Assembly (NCBI RefSeq): GCF_022811645.1
Contig: NZ_CP094534.1
Span: 310,001-374,000 of the forward strand
DNA length: 64,000 nt
Direction: 5' to 3'
DNA from: Hymenobacter monticola
GTDB taxonomy: Bacteria; Bacteroidota; Bacteroidia; Cytophagales; Hymenobacteraceae
Part shown: one piece after another, positions 60,054 through 64,000 of the stretch
Numbering within the stretch: the stretch's first letter is position 1
How the letters are laid out: every line of letters starts with the position of its first letter
Notes under the pieces: model-generated
The model's input: the letters and a program-made list of their open reading frames with translations, nothing else
What the model was told of the DNA's origin: nothing
The model's database searches: none
Translations under genes and position numbers: made by a program

Positions 60054-60434
60054 TTAGTTAATATCGTCGGCGTGCGTGCGCAGCACCTCGCGGGCAATGG
60101 CCAGGTTGGTTTCGCGCGCGTTCACGGCCAAATAAATAAACTTGTTGCCGGCCGCATTCAGCTTGATGAGGTGCAGCTGGTTGGTGAGGGTGATGAGGAT
60201 GTCCTCAATCCGCTCACCGGTCAGCTTCAGGGCCGACATGGCTTTCTGCTTTTGCTTCACCACTTCGGTGTTGTAGGCAGCGGCGGTTTCGGGGTTCACG
60301 GTGGGCGAGTTGGAGTGCGAAGCCAGAGCCATGCCCGAGTTCACATCAACCACGGCCACGGCCACCAGGCTCGGCAAATCGTTGATAATTGCTTCGACTG
60401 CCTTTCCGGCAGGACTGTTTGTAGAGTAGGCCAT
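60054..60434 (-). CDS. Roadblock/LC7-like protein A
   Basis: 126 residues, start at MAYSTNSPAGK. The layout fits the Roadblock/LC7 fold: an N-terminal helix, strand LVAVAVVDVNSGMALA, a central helix (ETAAAYNTEVVKQKQKAMSAL), strands EDILITLTNQLHLIKL and KFIYLAVNA, and a last helix (NLAIAREVLR). It is nearly identical in long blocks to protein C (61991-62365), so one arose recently from the other. Bacterial Roadblock proteins often regulate small GTPases (e.g. MglB); no GTPase gene is in the window. Last gene of the cluster, followed by a terminator. Confidence 0.7.
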   Translation of the reverse strand: MAYSTNSPAGKAVEAIINDLPSLVAVAVVDVNSGMALASHSNSPTVNPETAAAYNTEVVKQKQKAMSALKLTGERIEDILITLTNQLHLIKLNAAGNKFIYLAVNARETNLAIAREVLRTHADDIN

Positions 60435-60638
60435 ATCGGCTATTGGGGAAGGGGAATTGAGGGAAGAAGATTCTTGAGGCTCATTCGCAAACCGTCTGCG
60501 GTAAGTCTTCGCTTTCACTAGGATAAGGCCGCTGAGGCCGGCAACTAAATAGGTAGTAGGTAGAATGAAGCAGCAAGTAGTCCGAATGCGATGCCCTGGC
60601 AGTAAAACCTCGCCCTGCTGACTACTTGCTTCTCGCGA

Positions 60639-61334
60639 TTAGAAAAACAGCCAGTGCTTGCGCTTGGCGCGGGGCTGCAGCGTCACGCCCTGGGCGGCCA
60701 CGTCGGTGGCTTTCAGCTCCTGGTCGTGGTAGCCGGCGTAGCCGTACTGCAACGTGGCGCTGGCGACGGTGCCAGCCGTCATGCGCAGCGAATAGTTGCC
60801 ATTGGCGTCGGTGCTCACGCCCTGGGCGGTGCCTTTGCGCAGCACGGTGGCGCCCACCAGGGGCTGCCCGGCTTCGTCGAGGATGCGGCCGCTCACGGTC
60901 ACGAGGCGGTTGGCGTTGGCAGTTGCTTCGGCAGCGGCCGTGCTGGCCTCGGCCAGGGCCGTCATTTCGGGCAGCGACACCGGTACGGCGGGCGTGCTGT
61001 GGGAAGGCAGGCGGGTGCCGGCCATCGACACGCCGGCCACCAGCGCGGCCACGCCCACCATCGAGAAGGCCCGGCGGCGGAAGCGCTGCGGCTGCTCGCG
61101 GATGAACAGCAGCTGCTTCTGCACCCAGGTGGTGGGGGCGGCGGCTTCGGCCTCCAGGGTGGCCATCTCGTGCCAGCGCGACACGGTGGTGTGGGCCTGT
61201 GTGGCGTCCTTGCGGAGGTAGTCTTCCACGGCACGGGCCGAGGAGCGGGCCAGGTCGCCGCGCAGGTAAGCGTCGCGGTACACCGGCAGCAGTTCGCCGG
61301 TTTGCGGGTCAAATGGAGTAGCGGTAAGCTTCAT
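60639..61334 (-). CDS. Anti-sigma-like membrane protein with carboxypeptidase-like domain
   Basis: 231 residues. Cytoplasmic part (1-85) resembles an anti-sigma N-domain in shape (YRDAYLRGDLARSSARAVEDYL), one transmembrane segment (about 90-108: FSMVGVAALVAGVSMAG), and a periplasmic carboxypeptidase-regulatory-like domain (about 143-220: VTVSGRILDEAGQPLVGATV, GNYSLRM). It sits inside the Roadblock cluster, between proteins B and A, same strand. Role unknown; no sigma-factor gene is adjacent. An inverted repeat (GCAAGTAGTC, 60573-60582 / 60620-60629) follows it. Confidence 0.6.
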   Translation of the reverse strand: MKLTATPFDPQTGELLPVYRDAYLRGDLARSSARAVEDYLRKDATQAHTTVSRWHEMATLEAEAAAPTTWVQKQLLFIREQPQRFRRRAFSMVGVAALVAGVSMAGTRLPSHSTPAVPVSLPEMTALAEASTAAAEATANANRLVTVSGRILDEAGQPLVGATVLRKGTAQGVSTDANGNYSLRMTAGTVASATLQYGYAGYHDQELKATDVAAQGVTLQPRAKRKHWLFF

Positions 61335-61409
61335 TTGATGAACAGAAAAAAAGGGTGAGAAAAGAAACGGTGTGGCTTACCGGCCAGCCACGGGCCAAAT
61401 TCCAGCTAC

Positions 61410-61880
61410 TTACTGCCCCCGCCTCGCGGGCTCCAGCAGCGTCAGGCCGCCGCGCATCACCTCGCGGGCAATGGCCAGGTTGGTATCGCGCGAGTCCACG
61501 GCGAGGTACACAAACCACTGCCCCGTGGGCACCAGCCGCAGCAAGTGCAGCTGCGAGGGCAGCGTAAACACCATTTCTTCCACTTGCTCGCCCGCCATGC
61601 CCTGGGCCCGCAGCCCGGCCTGCACCTGCCGCACCGCCTCGGCGTTGAACCCGGCCACCGCGCCCGGCCGCAGGTCGCGGTCGACGGTGTAGGTGGCCAG
61701 GGGCTTGCCCGAGGCCACTTCCACCACGGCCGCCATCAGCAAATCGGGCAGCTCGGCCAGCAGGTGCCGCATGGTGCGTTCAATGGCAGCGCCGGCCGGC
61801 CCAGCGGGGGCCAACAATTCCACTTCGTGGGCCGCCGGACCGGCCAGGCGCTGCAATTGCTTGAGAAAGGGGATTTTCAT
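61410..61880 (-). CDS. Roadblock/LC7-like protein B
   Basis: 156 residues from MKIPFLKQLQRL. Same fold pattern as A: LLMAAVVEVASGKPLA, then VEEMVFTLPSQLHLLRL, WFVYLAVDSRDTNLAIAREV. It has a longer N-terminal part and is the most diverged of the four along with D. Gap of 75 bases to the next gene of the cluster. Confidence 0.68.
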   Translation of the reverse strand: MKIPFLKQLQRLAGPAAHEVELLAPAGPAGAAIERTMRHLLAELPDLLMAAVVEVASGKPLATYTVDRDLRPGAVAGFNAEAVRQVQAGLRAQGMAGEQVEEMVFTLPSQLHLLRLVPTGQWFVYLAVDSRDTNLAIAREVMRGGLTLLEPARRGQ

Positions 61881-61990
61881 GAGGCGCGGGGTGGGCCGTC
61901 CCGGCTGGTGCTGCGGCCGGGGCCCGTGGGTAGTCGGGCCCGGTCGCAATGCGTGGTGAACGTCGGCGGCCTGAGCCGCCACAATCAGAA

Positions 61991-62365
61991 CTAGTTCAGG
62001 CTGGCCGACGAGCTGCGCAGCACTTCGCGGGCAATGGCCAGGTTCGTTTCACGCGAGTTCACCACCAGGTAGATGAACTTGTTGCCGGCCAGCTTGATGA
62101 GGTGAAACTGGTTGGTGAGGGTGATGAGGATGTCCTCGATGTTTTCGCCGGTCAGCTTCAGCGCCGACATGGCTTTCTGCTTCTGCTTCACCACTTCGGT
62201 GTTGTAAGCGGCAGCGGTTTCGGGGTTGATGGCGGGCGAGTTGGAGTGCGAAGCCAGGGCCATGCCCGAGGTGATGTCGACAACGGCCACGGCCACGAGG
62301 CCCGGCAGGTCGTTCAACACGTCTTGTACTACTTTGCCAGCGGGGGAATTTGCGGAGTAAGCCAT
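61991..62365 (-). CDS. Roadblock/LC7-like protein C
   Basis: 124 residues from MAYSANSPAGK. Almost the same sequence as protein A through the middle (INPETAAAYNTEVVKQKQKA), differing mainly at both ends. Same fold prediction and cluster, so A and C form the recent pair within the set of four. Confidence 0.7.
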   Translation of the reverse strand: MAYSANSPAGKVVQDVLNDLPGLVAVAVVDITSGMALASHSNSPAINPETAAAYNTEVVKQKQKAMSALKLTGENIEDILITLTNQFHLIKLAGNKFIYLVVNSRETNLAIAREVLRSSSASLN

Positions 62366-62410
62366 AATAAAGGAGAGGTTAAAAGAATGAGTGAGTTGTT
62401 GGATGCGGTT

Positions 62411-62866
62411 TTAAGCAATGATGGATTTCAATATTTCGCGGGCCAGCGCCAGGCTGGTGTCCTGCGCTTTCACGGCGAGGAACACAAACCATTGGCCGTT
62501 TTTAGCCAGTCGAATCAGATGCAATTGTTTTCGTAGCGGGATAAGGATGTCTTCGAGGCGTTCGCCGCGAGTGGCCAGCATGGCCAAGGCTTGCTGCTGT
62601 TGGCGCACCGTTTCGGCATGGTGGGTGGCCAGCGCCACAGGGTTGAAGCCCCGCCGCCGGCTTAGGTGCGCCAGGCAGTTTCCGGTGACCACCTCCACCA
62701 CGGCAATGGTTGTCAGGGCGGGCAGCTGGCCGAGCACTTCTTTTATTACTTTTTTAATTTTAACCAGCGGAATTTCCGAAGCGTCAAGTGCCTCTTGATT
62801 CACCACCAGCCGCATACTTCCAAGGCGTTGAGGAAGCGTCTCGCTGGCGGCCGCTATAACATTCAT
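62411..62866 (-). CDS. Roadblock/LC7-like protein D
   Basis: 151 residues. N-terminal extension (MNVIAAASETLPQRLGSMRL), then the common core: LTTIAVVEVVTGNCLA, a helix with Gln/His-rich content (AETVRQQQQALAML), EDILIPLRKQLHLIRL, WFVFLAVKAQDTSLALAREIL. First gene of the cluster in the direction of transcription, so its upstream region (62867 onward) should hold the promoter of the whole set. Confidence 0.68.
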   Translation of the reverse strand: MNVIAAASETLPQRLGSMRLVVNQEALDASEIPLVKIKKVIKEVLGQLPALTTIAVVEVVTGNCLAHLSRRRGFNPVALATHHAETVRQQQQALAMLATRGERLEDILIPLRKQLHLIRLAKNGQWFVFLAVKAQDTSLALAREILKSIIA

Positions 62867-63218
62867 TTAAAATAAGCTGAGGAATAAATAATAATATCAA
62901 TCACATTAATTGCACTTTCAACATAATCTGTAGTGCCTGTTTCACATTACAAAGCTCCGCATTGCACTACCCCAATAAAAATGACTTACGTCACTTTTGA
63001 GAATGATTTACGTCAAACCAGAAACCAAGAGGCACGATTCATCGTAGGCGCTCGCTTTTTACAATTATAATTAATCCAATATTTTATTAAGCCCACTCAG
63101 GCTATCAATTGCCACGCAGCTCACCTACTCGCTGCCCAGCCGGGCAATGAGTCATAAGAACCCTTATTGGCATGGTTGGCGCGGCATGCGCTCGCAGCAG
63201 CCCAATGCTGCGCCGCTG
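62867..63218. promoter_or_regulatory. AT-rich intergenic region with duplicated operator candidate
   Basis: 352 bases, clearly more AT-rich than the neighbours. It contains two copies of TGAYTTACGTCA: TGACTTACGTCA at 62982-62993 and TGATTTACGTCA at 63004-63015, in the same orientation, 22 bases apart. Each is a near-palindrome TGAY-N4-GTCA, resembling the half-site layout of Crp/Fnr-family boxes. They lie about 115-150 bases upstream of the Roadblock cluster and just downstream of the Crp/Fnr gene. No other gene or repeat seen. Confidence 0.5.
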
Positions 63219-63926
63219 CTAATCGTAGAGCGAAGCGATTTCGCTCAGGCGGTTGGGCTGCAGAATGGATACCAAACTGCCGCGGGTGGCAATGATGCCC
63301 GCCTCCTTGAAATCGGACAGCAGCCGGGTGGCCGTTTCCTTGGCCGTGCCCACCAGCGAGGCCAGGTCCTCGCGCGAGAAGCTCATGCTGAAGATTTCGG
63401 TGTCCTGCTCTTTCCGGAAAGTGTGGTAGAGCAGCAGCAGCGCCTCGGCCAGCCGCTCGCGCACGGGCTTGTAGGCCAGGTGCAGCATCTGCACCTCGGC
63501 GGCGCCCAGGGCTTTGGCCATCATCTGCATCAGCGAAGTGGAAAACTGCACGTTGGATTGCCACACCCGAAAGAAATCGGCTCGCGGGATGAAGCACACC
63601 ACACAATCCTCCAGCGCCACGGCCGACGTGGAATACTTCGGCTCGGTGAGCAGCGACTGAAAGCCCAGCATATCGCCGTCCTTCGCTAGGCGCACAATCT
63701 GCTCTTTGCCGTCGCCGCCCGTTTTGGTCACCTTGATTTTGCCTTGGCTTACGCAGTGCAAACCCAACGACGGGGCGCCCTCCTGGAATATCCGCTGCCC
63801 TTTCTGGTAGCTCTGCGCGACTTTATTGCCCGAGATGAACTCCAACTCCTCCAGTTGGCAGCAACCCATAAGAGGGCCCTTGCGGTGCGGGCACTCCTGG
63901 CATTTCGGTGTAGTAAATTTTCCCAT
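63219..63926 (-). CDS. Crp/Fnr-family transcriptional regulator with N-terminal Cys cluster
   Basis: 235 residues from MGKFTTPKCQEC. Four Cys near the N-terminus (Cys9, Cys12, Cys22, Cys23) could bind an iron-sulfur cluster, as in Fnr. A cyclic-nucleotide-binding-type sensor domain (about 25-130: FISGNKVAQSYQKGQRIFQE) and a C-terminal winged HTH (EDLASLVGTAKETATRLLSD, about 175-194) follow. The signal may be oxygen or redox state. The likely targets include the adjacent Roadblock cluster, as the operator-like pair lies between them. A consensus promoter lies upstream. Confidence 0.88.
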   Translation of the reverse strand: MGKFTTPKCQECPHRKGPLMGCCQLEELEFISGNKVAQSYQKGQRIFQEGAPSLGLHCVSQGKIKVTKTGGDGKEQIVRLAKDGDMLGFQSLLTEPKYSTSAVALEDCVVCFIPRADFFRVWQSNVQFSTSLMQMMAKALGAAEVQMLHLAYKPVRERLAEALLLLYHTFRKEQDTEIFSMSFSREDLASLVGTAKETATRLLSDFKEAGIIATRGSLVSILQPNRLSEIASLYD

Positions 63927-63956
63927 AGAAGAGCAGATGAATAGGCTTGCGCAACC

Positions 63957-63985
63957 CAAAGATACAACTTCGCTTAATAATTCAA
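63957..63985 (-). promoter_or_regulatory. Bacteroidota-type promoter of the Crp/Fnr gene
   Basis: Minus strand: TATCTTTG (63957-63964, exact TAnnTTTG) with a TTG -33-like element (63983-63985) 18 bases further upstream. It is 30 bases before the start codon. This is the best promoter match in the window. Confidence 0.65.
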
Positions 63986-64000
63986 TTTTAATTAAAATTT

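Overview
The window looks like chromosome of a high-GC member of the Bacteroidota, most likely Hymenobacter or a close relative in the Hymenobacteraceae (inference from protein style, not a database result). The pointers are a TonB receptor with a carboxypeptidase-like N-terminal domain, many lipoproteins, LytS/LytTR two-component genes, a Bacteroidota-type contractile secretion locus, and promoter -7 boxes of the form TAnnTTTG. Coding sequence is generally GC-rich, with one clear AT-rich exception at about 43.4-45.4 kb. I saw no rRNA, tRNA, transposase or CRISPR array.

Layout. 0-6.8 kb: core of a Bacteroidota type VI secretion system (subtype iii): end of tssF, tssH/clpV on the opposite strand, then tssB, tssC and tssD (Hcp). 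7-34.5 kb: mostly housekeeping and envelope genes, including a lipase-like lipoprotein, cupin, AraC regulator, MscS channel, M1 peptidase, porin, thioesterase, GMC oxidoreductase, membrane glycosyltransferase-like protein, aldehyde dehydrogenase, PAP2 phosphatase, SDR, RluF, RlmF, a cold-shock protein, two small paralogous basic proteins and a DAC-like (DACNV) sensor protein. 34.6-39.2 kb: TonB receptor divergent from a LytS/LytTR pair.

39.4-42.4 kb is the most interesting part. A second Hcp is fused to a papain-like (glutamine-deamidase-like) toxin domain and followed by an Imm35-type immunity gene. Next come an orphan copy of the toxin domain whose catalytic Cys position is Ser, a second Imm35-type gene, and a third toxin-like remnant broken by an in-frame TAG and overlapping a possible immunity gene. 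This reads as a polymorphic-toxin cassette array loaded onto an Hcp carrier, presumably fired by the T6SS encoded 33 kb away. It is followed by a YdeI-like gene, an array of ~20/21-bp degenerate repeats, and an AT-rich gene for a GHKL ATPase joined to a PD-(D/E)XK-like nuclease. That gene is broken by an in-frame TAG exactly between the two halves of the predicted nuclease active site.

45.4-60 kb: two related SDR/AraC modules around an aldo-keto reductase, then a SUFU-domain protein, STM3941-like protein, lipoprotein, dihydrolipoyl dehydrogenase, an S74-domain secreted protein, a second M1 peptidase, an EamA transporter and a DUF4126 protein. 60-64 kb: four tandem Roadblock/LC7-like paralogues plus an anti-sigma-like membrane protein, a duplicated TGAY-N4-GTCA operator candidate, and a Crp/Fnr regulator. 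Many intergenic gaps carry long perfect inverted repeats that fall into a few recurring families.
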